Assembly: GCA_031216445.1 (NCBI GenBank)
Contig: CM062202.1
Location: forward strand, 14,976,501-15,040,500
Direction of reading: 5' to 3'
DNA from: Lateolabrax maculatus
Taxonomy: Eukaryota; Chordata; Actinopteri; Acropomatiformes; Lateolabracidae
Length of the DNA: 64,000 nt
The notes below the pieces were generated by a model, which had not been told where the DNA came from, made no database searches, and worked only from the letters and a program-made list of their open reading frames with translations. Positions 1-13,035 of this stretch are shown one piece after another. Position numbers and translations under genes: made by a program. The stretch's first letter is position 1. Each line of letters starts with the position of its first letter.

Positions 1-43
1 GCCCAAGAAGGCTGACAGTGCCGTGACTGTGACTAAACCGTAG
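1..43 (+). CDS. possible C-terminal codons of a gene entering from the left (partial)
   Basis: Read from base 2, the first 43 bases give an open stretch ending PKKADSAVTVTKP followed by TAG. The stretch is richer in G and C than what follows, and the composition turns AT-rich directly after the stop. An AATAAA at 708-713, with a G/T-rich stretch behind it, could end a 3'UTR of about 690 bases. This is the pattern of a terminal coding exon cut by the window edge. The 13 residues are too few to name a family, and an open frame of this length can arise by chance. The reading rests on the composition change and the downstream poly(A) signal only. Confidence 0.3.
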   Translation, partial: PKKADSAVTVTKP

Positions 44-735
44 AGACAGTTACTAATCAATTGACTAATTGATAAATGTTTGTGCTGCATAAATTAAAAT
101 CATCATGACTATCAAGTGTTGCGTGTAGAGATATGGACTGGTATGTGGTCAGGGTTAATTTAGTGGAAGGACAGCTCAGGGAGATTTTTTTCCAGGTGCA
201 GCAATTACACATGGTGGCCCTGCAGGCTAATATCATGAATTGATGATCTCGCTACCCTGTAATTTATCAAAATTGATTTCTTATCCAGCTTGTTGCACAT
301 AAGCAAAAAATATTGCACATACTGCTCATTCAAACACAGTACATGAAAAAGTCCCAGTGAAATGAATGAGAATACAACATACCTTCAATTGCACCACTTG
401 CTCCAGAGAACCATGGCTCGGTGGAAATACATAAAAGTCTCTTTTAGTGAGTGTGGCTATGGACAGGCCTGGCAGCAAACAGTGCATCAAAGCTGCGTAA
501 CTGTCTGTTTTGTTTAGGCCTATATGGCTGTCTTATTCTGTCTGTTTGTCTGCTTAACTGGCTGACTGTGTTGGGAAAAGAGTTTAAATATTAATTCATC
601 AGGAAATGGAAAATATGAAGAATACAAGCCAGGTCTCGAGTTTAGTAGCACCACACTTACATTGAGTGAAATACCCCATCAATCAGTGTACACTTACATT
701 GTGCTGAAATAAAGCTTCCTCTGCCTTCTAAGGGG
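44..735 (+). other. possible 3'UTR with poly(A) signal
   Basis: AT-rich sequence follows the putative stop at 41-43. AATAAA at 708-713 is followed by a cleavage-like stretch and a G/T-rich element (ggggtgtctg, about 733-742). No other gene-like signal is visible. The call depends entirely on the partial coding exon at 1-43 being real. Confidence 0.25.
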
Positions 736-2149
736 TGTCTGACTCTGGCAGTATTTTGAATTGAAGCAGTGACATGCATTCGTCATAAATTATGGATCAT
801 TGAGTGATGCAGGAAACACACAACTTCAGTGTAATTGTGTCCTCAGGACTGTTTCACTAAAACTCCTGACTGCAGAAATCTTTATCATCGGCATTTTATT
901 TTTGGACCAGATTGAGAGGATAATATATCTTCTTGCTCTTACAGGGAGAAAAAATCACTTATTTTAAAGATCAAATGATTTGAATGAATGGTCATATTGC
1001 ACTGACAAAATATTGTTTTTTTTTACTTCCTCTGTTTCCCTGTTATCTGCTCTGACCCTTACTCTCCTCTCTTTCCATATACCTTCTCTCCTCTCCAGTT
1101 TGTCTATTAGCTGTGTTGATAATCATCAGATGAAATGAAGTGGAGAGACACTACTCCATTAATATCCTGTGCTCTCCTGAACATCTGCAGTGACATGTCA
1201 AAACATTAGCAATGATAAAATGTTTGCTGATCTGCAACAAAACTTACACACATCTTTCTACCTTCGCAGTATTCTCCACTAAACACCGACCACTTTGCAA
1301 AAAAACAGAACAACATCCGGCAAACAAGCACCCAAACAAGGACAGATTGTTAATTATCAACCCTGGGAAGACTGTGGAGGATGTGTGTGTGTGTGTGTGG
1401 CGTTTACTTTCAGGTGTGTGTGTGTGTGTGTGTTACCAATCAGATTGCAAAGATGGGGACAGAAACATACAGAGCAAAAAAGTAAAGGTCATATACTGAC
1501 GTAAAATGTGTCAGCTGCAACAAATTAAAAGTGTTGTAGTTATCAAAAGACAAAGACATAAATCCTGTTTACATTTGAAGTCTAAACTGATTTAATCCAG
1601 ACTTTATCTTATCTATCTATCTTTACTTGAAAAAAAACACCTTTACTTGAACAATTTAAAAACTTTGTGTCACAGCTTTTATCAATCAGATTTATTTGTC
1701 TTTTTAATATCTTTGTCACTTGAGGGAAAAACCCTGTTATCCTCAAAGCTGAGCGTAAAATAAGTGTTCAGTGTGATAAATCCCAAGCAGAAACATCTAA
1801 TTAACTGTCCAGGGACTTCATCAGCAAACAAAAATGTTTGACTGGGAGGTTGATTTTGATGGAGCATCCCTGATATCATCATCGGCGATGAGGAATAAAG
1901 AACTGTTGTCCCTGGTGAGTCCTGCAGGAGAAATGCTGAGGCTCGATCAAAGCACAAATAAAGGATTATTTTTTATTATTTATATTTATTTGATTACATC
2001 TAGAAGTGGAAATTGTTTCCTCTTAATTAGAATGCAGTGTCTTGTGCAAAGGGTACAGAAAAATGAACAGATTGGATGAAAGGGGAGCACAAGTTTAAAT
2101 GTCTTATTAGTATAAATGGCATTTTTTTAGCTAAGCCAGCAGCTTTCTC
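736..2149. other. non-coding stretch with a split (TG)n microsatellite
   Basis: No supported gene. It contains two (TG)n runs at 1382-1399 and 1414-1433 separated by 14 bases, and a short duplicated 'ctttacttga' around 1622-1650. A weak exon-like segment (about 1822-1913, acceptor-like cag before it and GTGAGT at 1914) encodes an unrecognised peptide beginning MFDWEVDFDG. I do not call it a gene. Confidence 0.6.
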
Positions 2150-2445
2150 AGGGGATAGCTATGTTGGTCTGTTGGTCGGTCTGTCCACTACCTCGGTCCA
2201 GACCGAAATACCTCAACAACAAGGACACATTCTAATGACTTTGGTAAACCCCTAACATTTCACCTGGTGCCATCATTGAAATTAAGTCATGAAAATTTCA
2301 ATATATACAATAATTTGGTTTATTATCAAATACCAGCAAAACTTATGACATTCCCATCATCTTCAGATATACTTTGTGTTTCGTGATAATGTGAGTAAAG
2401 TACAGCCTCACAGAGCCACTAGTGTGGCTGTAGACTTTTAGGTTT
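2150..2445 (+). repeat. degraded teleost interspersed repeat, copy A
   Basis: The segment contains, in order, 'ggtccagaccgaaatacctc', 'tctaatgactttggt', 'cacctggtgccatcat', 'cagcaaaacttatgacattc' and 'cagcctcacagagcc...tggctgtagact'. From memory this order matches an abundant teleost dispersed repeat whose full copies also carry stretches rich in 'agcatgttagcatgct'. A second copy lies at 27420-27762. Family name and exact ends cannot be fixed by eye. Confidence 0.6.
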
Positions 2446-4859
2446 GGTTTAGAGATCGCTATAAAATCAGTCTTTATAGAATTTGAGTTTTGATTTTGAT
2501 GTTGATTTTTAAATTCTTGCCAAAAAGAATTATAAATCCCTTTATCCCCTTCATGTCCCTTTGTACCATAGCATGGCATACTCTTACTACAACATGGGCT
2601 GAAATCTTTTTACATTTATTAATTTCCTTTTTATTTATTTCTTTTCAGCAGGACCTCAGAGGAAAGATTTCAGACACCTACACTCATCAGGAGTCTCATG
2701 AAGCAGGAGTAGTGAGTTAGTGAGCTAACTTTGGGCTTAACCCCAGCGTCGACAGCCTCCTGATGATAGTTCTTTTTTAAGCTGGTACATTGCCACGGTG
2801 CAATCAACTGATTATAATCGTCTTTAAATACATTAAAAGCCTTCCTTAATCTCTCCAGTCAACTATGGAAATGGTACCACCCACCACTCCTTGGAAATGC
2901 TGTTGATTCGGGTGCATACATAGCAGGAAGGGGGTTGTGTTTTTTTCCTCTGATGAGATACACTGTAGTTAGTATGACAAGTATACCCACGGTGTTGTAA
3001 TGTTGGGGTAGTTATGTTTATGCACCAGCTTCACATTTTTCCAGAAATCCTGTTTGAGCCTTGGCAACTTAAACTGTTTCTTTTTGCCATTTTATTTTTG
3101 TGTATGTTGTGCAGCATATTGATCATCAAAGATCGCTTGTGTCTTACTGTAGTCTTGTTGAATTTCCCACAAGCATAATTACATATTACATACAAACAAT
3201 TATTCATTACCTAGTTAAATGAAATAGTTTTTATTAGATGCATATTCCAGTGCAGATTGTGCGCTATTCTTTGTTGAAATATTTTAGTTTTCCCATTGTA
3301 GTGACATAGTTTCCTCACAGATGTCATTAGCGTTGTCTTGCTGCTTTGATGTTACCTTGTTACATGTGATTAGAAAAACCTACCCATGAGGTTTTTTTTT
3401 CTTCATATATCACAATTTGGCTAAATTGTGTTTCTGTTGAAAAGAATATTTCACATCATACTCATGTGCTAATGCCTGTATAATATATTTATAAAAAGTT
3501 CTAGACCAAAATATGCACAGATATCTTCCAAATGACAGCATCTGTATTGTCATTGTGCCAGCAAATGTGAGCTTCATATTCATCACCTCAATACTAATTT
3601 GTTTTAGAATATATATACTATGGATTCAAGCCAACTTTTTCCGTAGGTGCTTTGACAGTATTTTTATGATGATCCAAGATTCAATATTGTGTTCTAATGT
3701 TTATTTATCTTTTCTGCATCATACAACTGTCATTGTGAGATGAAGAGTTTTCCCTGAGGGAAGAATTTAATAAAAAGTGAAAATGATGGTTTTACATTTG
3801 TTTCTAGTGCCACCAATCTTACAAATAAATTAACTCCTTCACCAAATGACCTAAAGAACCTTCATGAGCAAAACAAGACCTATGTCTTGCCGGAGCATCA
3901 CACTTCCCCCTCCACACACACGCACACAAAATAATACCCTCGTGAAACTGGCACCCAAGCCAAACAACTTTCCATCTATTGTTTCCCCTAACAAGATGTC
4001 AGACATTACAGAGTAATGAAAGGTAGCACGTTCAAAATGCAAATATTCAAAAGAAAATAAATTTTTTTTCTTGCCAGTAAGAAACCTTTCAAGTCGCTTC
4101 AAAGCATCTTTCAGATTTTGTTGTGCTGTATGAAATAATGTTGCATTTGTTCCCAGGCTACAGAAACAACATTTTCGTGTGAAAACACAGGGTTGTCTAA
4201 TGTATGTCAATATTTGTTTATCATATGCCAGCTTGTGGGGAATTAAATTGTACCTTTGTCTTTGTTTTTCCATATATTACATTTAAGCATTTCATGGACG
4301 AAAAGCATTCTGCAGCGTCTACCTTGCCAGGAACAATTTTCCACCCATTCTAACAGAAGAATTAAAGTCTTCCCACTCTGTAGTCAGTACAGAAGCTCTC
4401 CATCTTTAGTTGGAGGTTGAAAACTCCTCTCAGAACTACAGCACAACTTGTTTCCCCACTGAACCGTATCCCTGCTTCTACAATGATTTTATCTCAGCAA
4501 GAAATATCCCCTGTACCTCAATTTTGAGCCATTTTACTAGTGTCTTTTATAACACTTCCCTCAAATGATCATTCTAGGGTCACAGGAGTATTGTCTGAGC
4601 ATCGATTTTGTCTGAAACACAGAGTCTTATAGACATCCTTTTAAAAACACACCATCAGTTGTTTGCTTCTTCGAGCTTTTGCAATCCGAATAATGAGAAG
4701 TTGTTGTGTGTTTCAGAGCAATTTTGTCAGTTTTCACCACAAACCCTGCATTCAAACAATAAGTAAAACTTCCTTGCTTTGTCATACAGCACATATTTAG
4801 TCAATACAGGCAGATTTACAAAAATTAGTCAACTAAGTTTAAAAATAAAAAGTCAACAA
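2446..4859. other. non-coding stretch, nothing recognised
   Basis: AT-rich DNA with scattered stop codons. The longest open frame, on the - strand at 3851-4273 (140 codons), shows no domain, no splice context and no recognisable similarity. I treat it as chance. Confidence 0.6.
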
Positions 4860-4985
4860 TGACTTTTGGTTTCACACGGGAGACGGACCCCCGGTCTCCT
4901 GAGTGAAAATCTTGTTTTTGACCCATTCATCCACCACAACCACTTTCCTGTGTGGCCCTTTATACTACACCTGACTCCCTAAATG
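4860..4985 (+). repeat. fragment of a teleost dispersed repeat ('ggtctcctg..tgaaa' type)
   Basis: The stretch 'cccccggtctcctgagtgaa ... gacccattcatccaccac' resembles the 3' part of a common teleost dispersed repeat that also contains 'ggttaggtttaggcacaaaa', seen more completely at 35751-36110. The call rests on remembered family structure and is a fragment only. Confidence 0.4.
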
Positions 4986-5465
4986 TTTTCTGGCAGAAAG
5001 CAAGGCTGGCTTGCTGCTTGAATGCCTTCTGGGCTTCCGGCTGTGAGCTTAAGCAGCTACATGGAGATAACCATCGTACACTAATCAGAGAGTAATTTGA
5101 GAGCCTATACTCATAGAATCTGGGCTAATGGTACGTAACCAACGTTGGCTTGGTTTAACCATTAGTATACCAGAAAGACTTTGTCCATAATACATTCGCC
5201 TGTTCTTCTCTGTTGCTGTTGCATTGTTTTGGCGTTAGAATTATAAAAGCTATATTATAGATTTTCTTTTTTGCCATGATTTGTGTCTCTTAATGATCCT
5301 CCCTTGGATTCATTTTTACACATTTCATGTTCACATGTATCAAAACAACAGTCTTATGGACTTTACTTGCACATGTTAAACAGGAAAAAAACGGAAAAAA
5401 ATGGGAAGGAGAACAATCATTGGTGATCAATGACTACGCGTATATACAAACTAATAATCCACTAT

Positions 5466-6008
5466 TTTTCAGAATATGACAATATTCCAAATTTGATACA
5501 AGTCATGTAAACAGCATATTCCATTTGGATATTACAAATTAGGCTTTATTCAGAATGTAGCATTCTCCAATTAAGACATGTGGGATACGCCGGTATTATT
5601 TTGGTTTTGGGAGCATTCTTTGGACATGTATACAACGCATTCGGAATATGCATCTCAATTAAGGTTTTTATACCAAAGTTTGCGACACACGGTCTCTTGC
5701 CTGTTTACGGTCAGCTCTGAGCGTTGTAAACAAACCAACTAACCATCACTTTGCAAGGCTGGGGTAGAGACGCATGCCCTAAAGAAAAGCCCACATTGCT
5801 GGTCAAAAGGAGAAACACACCTACTTTTAAACATTTTAAAAGACTTTGATATCAACGGGTTTCAACGCCGTAGGATAGACATCGTGGGGGCATTTTAGGT
5901 TTGTCTGAGTATGCACGGCTGCATGTAAATAGGGATATAAGCTGAATATAAATTTTCATTGGCCACGTAAACAGCCTAGTAGGAATATTGTCTTATTCAG
6001 AATAAGGG
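5466..6008. mobile_element. MITE-like non-autonomous DNA transposon, about 540 bp
   Basis: Left end (5469-5488) reads TCAGAATATGACAATATTCC. The right end (about 5981-6003), reverse-complemented, reads TTCTGAATAAGACAATATTC, so the ends form imperfect terminal inverted repeats. Just inside, both arms carry a related motif: 'catgtaaacagcatattcc' on the left and 'ggccacgtaaacagcctagt' on the right. Interior motifs such as 'cacattgctggtcaaaagga' match from memory a family repeated in teleost genomes. No transposase frame is present, so it would have moved by a transposase supplied elsewhere. I could not fix a target-site duplication, so the superfamily is open. Confidence 0.6.
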
Positions 6009-8201
6009 CAAAGATTTTGTGCATGTAATTAAACATAATCGTTGAGACAGCAGAACGACAGTAAAAAAGAGAAATGGGGAATATAACAGTAAGATAATGC
6101 CAGTATTAGAGATGATGCCACAAAACAACAGTATTAGCATTGGGGATGGCAACACAACGCAAGTGTAAAAGAGGATAAGACTTTGGTCAGCACTTGCTGT
6201 GCTTTGTGCTGTAAGGGCAGCAACCTCATCGACTGCCAGGTAGAGGATTGCGGGATGATGGGATTCTTCCAGCAGCTTATGCAGAATCAGACAGCTACTG
6301 TAACACCTCAATCCACTGCCAGAAAAACACCTGCAATGCGTTACTCCCTTGTAAAGCACAGGTTTAAAAGTTAGATGAATGAAATATGCATTTCTATTGG
6401 ATGGTATCCTGTATGTATGGATGGAAACTCCTTCTATAGCTGGATGGGTGCCACACTGGTTAAATCACTCTAAATTCATTTCCATAGCCTTTTGTCCTGC
6501 CACCTGTGCCCAGTTTTGTTTGTACTTCTGCATTATGCGTACTGTAGATGATTTATATCGTCCAAGATAATTTATATATATATATATGTTTTCTGTGTGA
6601 GAATCTATGAACCAAACTGGACTTTCCGTCTGATCATAAATTTAAAGCTGCAGCAGAACTAATTTAGCTCCACAACAGCTTGGTTTGGAGGACAGTTTGA
6701 AGATATGTCCTTGCCTATGGGCAGCAGACCAGCAAAAACACAGAAAAAACGAAATTGGTTTTACTTCACTACTATATTTTTGGGCTGGCTAGTCACCATA
6801 TTTGTGCTGGCTTATCATCTTCAATATTTGACAGGGCAGTGAATTGTGGGGAAACAGCTGCTCAATTAAGCTCACAGATTCTTTAATCAGTGGTTGCTAT
6901 GGTTTTCCTGGATTTATGTGGTCCGGGTTCCGTATGTTCTGTATCAGCAGCAAGAGTTATTTGGATTGTATAACAATCTGGATTATATGCCAATGTGTGT
7001 TTGAGAATTTCAGTGTATGGACATTTGTACGTCGCTCCCTGCGCACGGGCCCATGTGTGCCGAGCTGCATGTGTGGCTGTTGATTATAAATCCAGTGGTC
7101 GTGAGTTTGTCCCTCTAGGGAGGAACTTAAAAGGCATGATACCTCCTCTTCCCCACATGTCTGTTTAAATGAGAATGTTGTGTTGATGAGTGCCAGCTGT
7201 AGTGTCGGTGTTAGATGACTGCTGCACAGTCTTCTAGTTTTCAAAAGCTGTGTGCCACAATATTTACTGTTTTAGAAACCTGGACCAGGGAACCGACAGT
7301 AACTGGCCTACAACTTTACTTAAACCACATCCCATATCAGGGAATGGATTCTTCAAAGGACACAGCCCAAATATCTTTCTGAGGACCTGAAGGCCGAACC
7401 TATACCTCCTCCCCCAAAAGAGTTGATCTGACTTTACAGAGAAAACCAAAACTAACAGCGTGTTGTTGTGGCCCTCGTAAACTCTAAAGAATTTATGAGC
7501 AGGTAGTTGCCTTCAAACTGAAGATATAGTTAGAAAAATCTGTGAAAAAAAATTGAGAAAGCACAAGACTTTTGTATTCTACAGTAGTAGGTGTGACATT
7601 CACACATGGAAGACAACTGGCGAACGATGCGCTTTTGTTCCATTGACAAAGTTATGCATAACATAATGCTGTGCAACTTTTATCTGTAATGTTCCATGAT
7701 TAATGGTGTATTCAGACTGCTGACAATAATAACAGTAGAGTTTATAGCTGGCTTCCATTGTGTACCTTACAGTGGCTTTTTCATTGATCCAGTTTAAGTG
7801 ATGTTTTAACTGGTGACTGATTATCACTTGTAGGTAAATACCTGCTGAGTACTGTATGTCACAGTCTGATATTTCCTTACAAAAAAATAAAAAATAAACG
7901 GCTTGGCTGACTGCACAATTAATTAGCATGCACACCAATATGTTTCATACAGAGCATTTGGAGTGGGACAGCCTTGTCAAGCCTTTATGAAGCATTAATT
8001 CTTTAAATATGGACTCCAAAGGATGAAGCCCCTTGAATTAGAATGCAGCAATAAACCCTGTAATTGAATGACCTTGCATGTACAAAAATTCTATTACGAT
8101 AATGTATGTCGTAGTGCACATAACAGGCATTGCCATCAATAAACAGTTTAACGTGGCTGTTAAGTTTTGGCATGCGAGTCAGGGCAGGAAAGCAAAAGGC
8201 C
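6009..8201. other. non-coding stretch, nothing recognised
   Basis: No supported gene, RNA gene or clear mobile element. Open frames are short and unrelated to any family I recognise. Confidence 0.55.
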
Positions 8202-8206
8202 AAGGC
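8202..8206. repeat. target-site duplication, left copy (AAGGC)
   Basis: Identical to 8640-8644 and directly abutting the TG...CA unit at 8207-8639. Confidence 0.75.
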
Positions 8207-8639
8207 TGTAGCGACTAGGGAACACAGGTAAATGGACTCAAATGCACGACTAAGAAACAGCAGCGTCTTGAATAGAAAAGTCTTTACTATTCGGAAACAG
8301 GTTCGGTACACGGTAGGTAGTCCATAGAAAACAAATCCAGCAGGGAGCAGGTAAAAAGACTAAGTCAGGAAACGCTTTCGAAGACCAAAAACCAGGAATA
8401 CAAACACGAAAAATTAAATGCTGGAAGGCTTGACACAAGGAGCAAAGACGAACCGGCAACGAGGCAGGGAAACACACAGACTAAAGTAACAGGTGACACT
8501 AATCAGGGCAGGGAACACACAAAAGTGAAGAGTCTGAAATGAGAGAAGAGGTGTGCACCACAAAATAAACCATGAAACAATAAATGACTGATGTAAAACA
8601 AACAAAAACATAACCTAGGAGGCAGGGCGAGACGTGACA
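8207..8639 (-). mobile_element. solo LTR of an LTR retrotransposon, flanked by 5-bp target-site duplication
   Basis: On the + strand the 433-bp unit begins TGTAGCG and ends CGTGACA, giving the TG...CA termini of a retroviral-type LTR. It is flanked by the identical pentamer AAGGC at 8202-8206 and 8640-8644, a 5-bp duplication as expected from integrase. The - strand reading (TGTCACGTCTCGCCCTGC at its start) resembles Ty3/Gypsy LTRs that I remember as common in teleosts. No internal gag-pol region is attached, so it is best explained by LTR-LTR recombination. The perfect duplication and intact ends suggest a fairly recent insertion. Orientation is by that resemblance only. Small frames inside are not genes. 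Confidence 0.82.
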
Positions 8640-8644
8640 AAGGC
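8640..8644. repeat. target-site duplication, right copy (AAGGC)
   Basis: Matches the pentamer at 8202-8206 on the other side of the solo LTR. Confidence 0.75.
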
Positions 8645-11600
8645 CTTGTCACATAAGTGTTCAGAACAGACAAAGAAAAATCGAACAAAAACAAAAGAAC
8701 AACGAGAAAATGTCTGGTATGACACACATGTAATAAAGAAAGACAAATAAATAACATAATGTAATACTTCATTTCACTCTCACTTCAACAGCAAGGTGTG
8801 CTGGGTGGCCTAAAGGACAGTGCCTCTGGAGCTGACCCAGTTCTAACCAGGTGTATTAAACATTTGCACTGTGAAGGGTGAGGTACATGTAATATCACTA
8901 AAATGATTAAATTAGAAGTCACAGTATTCACCTCTTGTACAGAAAGTGCAAAAATGTTTAGCTCTGGTCAGAAACTTAAGGTTCTTTGTACCTCTCGTGC
9001 ATTAAATATGGCTGTCAGTGAGGCCATGAATCAAATTATACACTACTAAAATGACACAATTTAAAAAAATTATGATTATATAACTATATTATTATATAAT
9101 TATATAAATGTTAAAGATCTGACATCAGAGAATACCTCAGTTAAGAGAAGACACCAGTATAGTACAGTAGATGGATATCCAGGTGTTAGATTGAATAATT
9201 TATGTTTTATTTTTTAACCACAAACCAGGGAAGGGTTGTCAAAACATTTTTTGCACTTTGATTACAATGCAAGAAATGTCCTGATTTTCATACCATAATA
9301 AGATATCAGTGGCAAAAAAAAAAAAAATATTTCACGTGTTATAAAATGTAGAATTATCATTAGATGTCCAGCATGAGGTGATGCTAAAAATTTGTTCAAA
9401 CCATACACTAAAAACTTTTCTGAGACATTTTGCCTGTTTATGACTAAAGTTGTTTGCAGCTTCACATTCTACAGAAAATGACATGGATGATTTAACTGGG
9501 AGGCAGCTATATTATTCGTGGAGCAGGAAGAGGTCTGCCAGATATGGCAGATTTTATGCCGGATCGCCTCAATCTATTTGAAGTATTATAAATATTAATG
9601 ACTAGTTTTGTCATAAAGTTGATGTGGACTGTGATGGATTTATTCCAACAACATAAACAAACACAACCACAAACAATACCAAAGGTTGTAATTCACTAGG
9701 ATTTTTTTCTTGTTTTTTTTTTTTTTTTGATTCAGCTGACCACTTCTCAGCTCACTCCTCATAGAAAGTATGACAGTGTGGTTACTTTTGGAAACTGCTT
9801 AGATTGAGTAACCTGAATGAATATCTATTTCGTATTTCAGTTTATAATAAATGTTTAGTTGTATACAAGCTTTAGCAACAGAGTATATAAATCACCAAAC
9901 AATCTGCAGTAAGGACAATAATCAGTTGATAATACACAAAATTTATACAAGCCTCGAAGATGTATTCCTGCATTGAGTTGGATACATATTTGTTACATTC
10001 AGTGAAGATTGCATTTCTTTGCTGTTTAGAATTTCCTTTATTTGAAAGCTGTTGCTCTTTTATGGCCGCATTATGGTTCCATCACACAGTGTTTTGGGGG
10101 AAGCTGGTATGGATCCTAGAAATACTTCTGTCTGCTTGTTTCACTCTGCCGTTTGCTGCAGGGACCATTGCGAGGATTTAAAACCACAGTCACGATTTAC
10201 TGTATAACCTGACAGCAGCCACAAAGTGCCCAGGGGAGAGGCTGAGCGAGATAAATTGCAAACTGAAGCTTAAGTAGCTTCAGTTAAAGGCAGATACCAC
10301 AGAATTCTGTTCCTTAAAAAATTAATTCATCTTGCTGGTGGCAAAACAGTTTGTCATACTGAATAATATCTCCTATAGCCAGAAAAATAAAGAAGATTAC
10401 GCTGCCTCAAACCTGTTAGGCCACGTCAATGCAACTCTACTGAGAAGTAATTTGGAAAAGTCTCATCTGAGTGTGAAGCACTTTTCAGTCTTGTAATAAT
10501 AATAATTTCTCACTTAATGGTGATAGAGAAAAGAGAGATCAGAGTCCTGGTCCTGTGGGTTCCTTGAAAAAGAGTTATATTCATTAAAATTGAGTCATGG
10601 GCTGTATTTGAAATGAAAACTAACATAATCATTAAGTTTGCCTTTTTTTTTTTTAAATTTACTGAGGACCAAATTTAAAACTGGCCAGGAACCAACCAGA
10701 ATAGTTCTGACATAAACTGTAGTGACTTTAAAGCTCCTGTAATTACTGACATTTCCCTGTAGCATGGCTTTGACATAAAGTAAACTGTGGATCACCAACA
10801 TGCATTATACACACTCAGGCAAACTAGAAAACAAATCTTTCCAGAGACTTTGTTCTCCAGTGGGGAAAATAACTTTTTCTTTATAATTTCACAAAAACAA
10901 ACACAAAAACATTGAAATTGTGCAGTTGAAAATCCCACAACAATCATTATCATCACTTCCAGGCACTCTCCTTTAGGCACAAAGTGGCTTTAACCAACCT
11001 ACACTACAAGTTCATTTGTGCATTTCAAAAGCATTGCAGGATTGTAAAAGCAGCTCCTGACTATTTATATCTTCCCTATGAAATGTAATAATTTATTAAT
11101 CACTATAGCTCTAACCTCATATTTGAGGTGAAGATGTTTTCTATGGTAATGAAACACTTACCACTAGACTTCCACTGTAGAAATACGGATTTCAAGCTGA
11201 GATTAAAGAAGCTTTCCAGGAAGCAATCCCACCACCACAGGGTTACAAGACTTCCATCTCTATTAAGATAGCGATAACTCTGTTAAGATAAAATTGATCT
11301 TTTTGTCATGCTGGGAGGCCCACACGAGCAGCTCTCTGTGCATAAAAGGTTTGATCTAAACCAGTTGGTCAGTTTTATTCTTCTTTAAATTGCTAAACTA
11401 CCACATACACCCCTGTTGAGCCACAGCTACACCTGTCCCACATCAAAGTCAACCTTGGATCTGAAACCTCCGGGACAATTTGAAATGTGAGCACTTATTC
11501 AAATTTGAATTTGAGGAGAGCAGCTTCATTTGAAAGTCCAAAAAAGGGGACTCGAGACAACAGAGACAGACCCTTTGAGGAGCTGCTGTACCAGTTCAGG

Positions 11601-12394
11601 AAGACTAGCTGTAGAGCCAAAAGCAGAAACAACAGCTGGGCAGGTGGGTTACAAGGCTTTTCTTTTCTGTTCTTGGTTGATCTAAATATTTAGAGAAATG
11701 ACCAACAAGAAGAACATTGGCAACAGTTAAACCAGAAAAGGATTTCATATCGGTAACGGGGATGTAGCACACCGGAATGGCAGGACTGCTAAAACATAAT
11801 AGCTGCCGTTTTGATTGCAAATTTTTCTTTAAATTAGTTTGTATGGGTGTGGTTGTGCCCTTCACAATCACTGAAGCAGACACACTTGGCAGCAGGGGGG
11901 CATCACACAAACAGCTCATCAGGCAGGCTGTAGGATGTGTCCTGTCTTTTGTGGCTTTCTGTGTCTTTGTTCATGCATGGCAGTGTGACATGTGGAGCAG
12001 CAAAAGATGCTTTTCTCCGGAAAATCGGGTTGACAGGTGAAAACCTTCCAACAGTGGGTCATAAATTATAGAGTTGACGCAATTTAATTGTATGTGTCTT
12101 TGGATTTATTGATGTAGACATAAATAATTCAAAGGTTTGTCTGTGTGCGGGACTGGTGATGTAGATTCGTTTAGTGGTGTGGAAATGTGGACAAGAATAG
12201 GGATAATAATGTGTTGCTGGAAAGAGGATTCCGGACAGCAGGCAAGATGCAGAATATGAGACAAGACAAAGGCGGAAGAGACAGAGGATAAAATAAATCA
12301 TTGTAGATGATGTGTCAATGTCAAGTTGGACAACTTAGGTACACTTATAAAGAATTCATAGTTACTGATCATTTCTAATAATTACCTTAAACGG
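8645..12394. other. non-coding stretch, nothing recognised
   Basis: No supported gene. It contains a very AT-rich patch at about 9060-9110 and several A or T homopolymers (9315-9327, 9714-9729, 10642-10654). The open frames are scattered and look like chance. Confidence 0.55.
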
Positions 12395-12544
12395 CACATT
12401 TAAGAAAAGGAAAGGGGAAGAAAAGAGACTGCATGCTGAAGGGGGGAGGCCTCATTTAGAGAGGGACAACCGGGAGTGTAGTATGTCAGCCGACTGTTCA
12501 GCATGTCCAAGGTCAGTAGGAGAATGAACTGCCTGAAGGGAACC

Positions 12545-13022
12545 GGCAGAGCTCAGAGCAGAGAGAAAGAGAGAGAGAGAGAGAGAGAAGGAAGCAGGAG
12601 GACTTGTGAGAGGGATACAGATAGAGTGACATAGGATAGAAATGAGAACAAGATGATGGAGGAAAAGAGGAGACAGAAGGAAAAAGAGGAGAGGGACAAA
12701 CAATAGGGAAGAAGAACAGACTGCAGGCAATTATCAGGAGCATCGTGGAGGGCGAAGACAGAAAGGGTGGTGAGGAGTGAAGGCAGGTAAACCAGAACTG
12801 ATAGAGGGGAGGAAGAGAGAAGATAGAAGAAGTAGAGATAAATATAGCATTAGAAGGGTAGGTAAACAATACAATTAAGGACAGAGCAAGGGGGGAAGCA
12901 GAAGGATAATAGCAAAAGCAGCTAGAGGAGAAAGGATGAGAGAAGTGGAGAAAAATTGGAAGAAATACATGTATTACAGTGGGCATAATGGAAAGGGGGA
13001 GGAGAGAAAGATGAGGAGAAAC
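12545..13022. repeat. long polypurine tract with (GA)n core
   Basis: For about 480 bases the + strand is mostly A and G, with a clean (GA)n core at about 12570-12590. Long - strand open frames here (up to 178 codons, rich in S, L, P and F) are by-products of the low complexity, not genes. Such tracts can adopt triplex or otherwise unusual structure. Confidence 0.8.
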
Positions 13023-13035
13023 CCACAGTGAAATC

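Noticed and set aside
3851..4273. 140-codon - strand frame
   Set aside because: No recognisable domain, no promoter or splice context, AT-rich codon use. Consistent with chance.
8003..8772. Overlapping - strand frames of 65-102 codons
   Set aside because: Most lie within or across the solo LTR and its flanks and encode no gag-pol domain.
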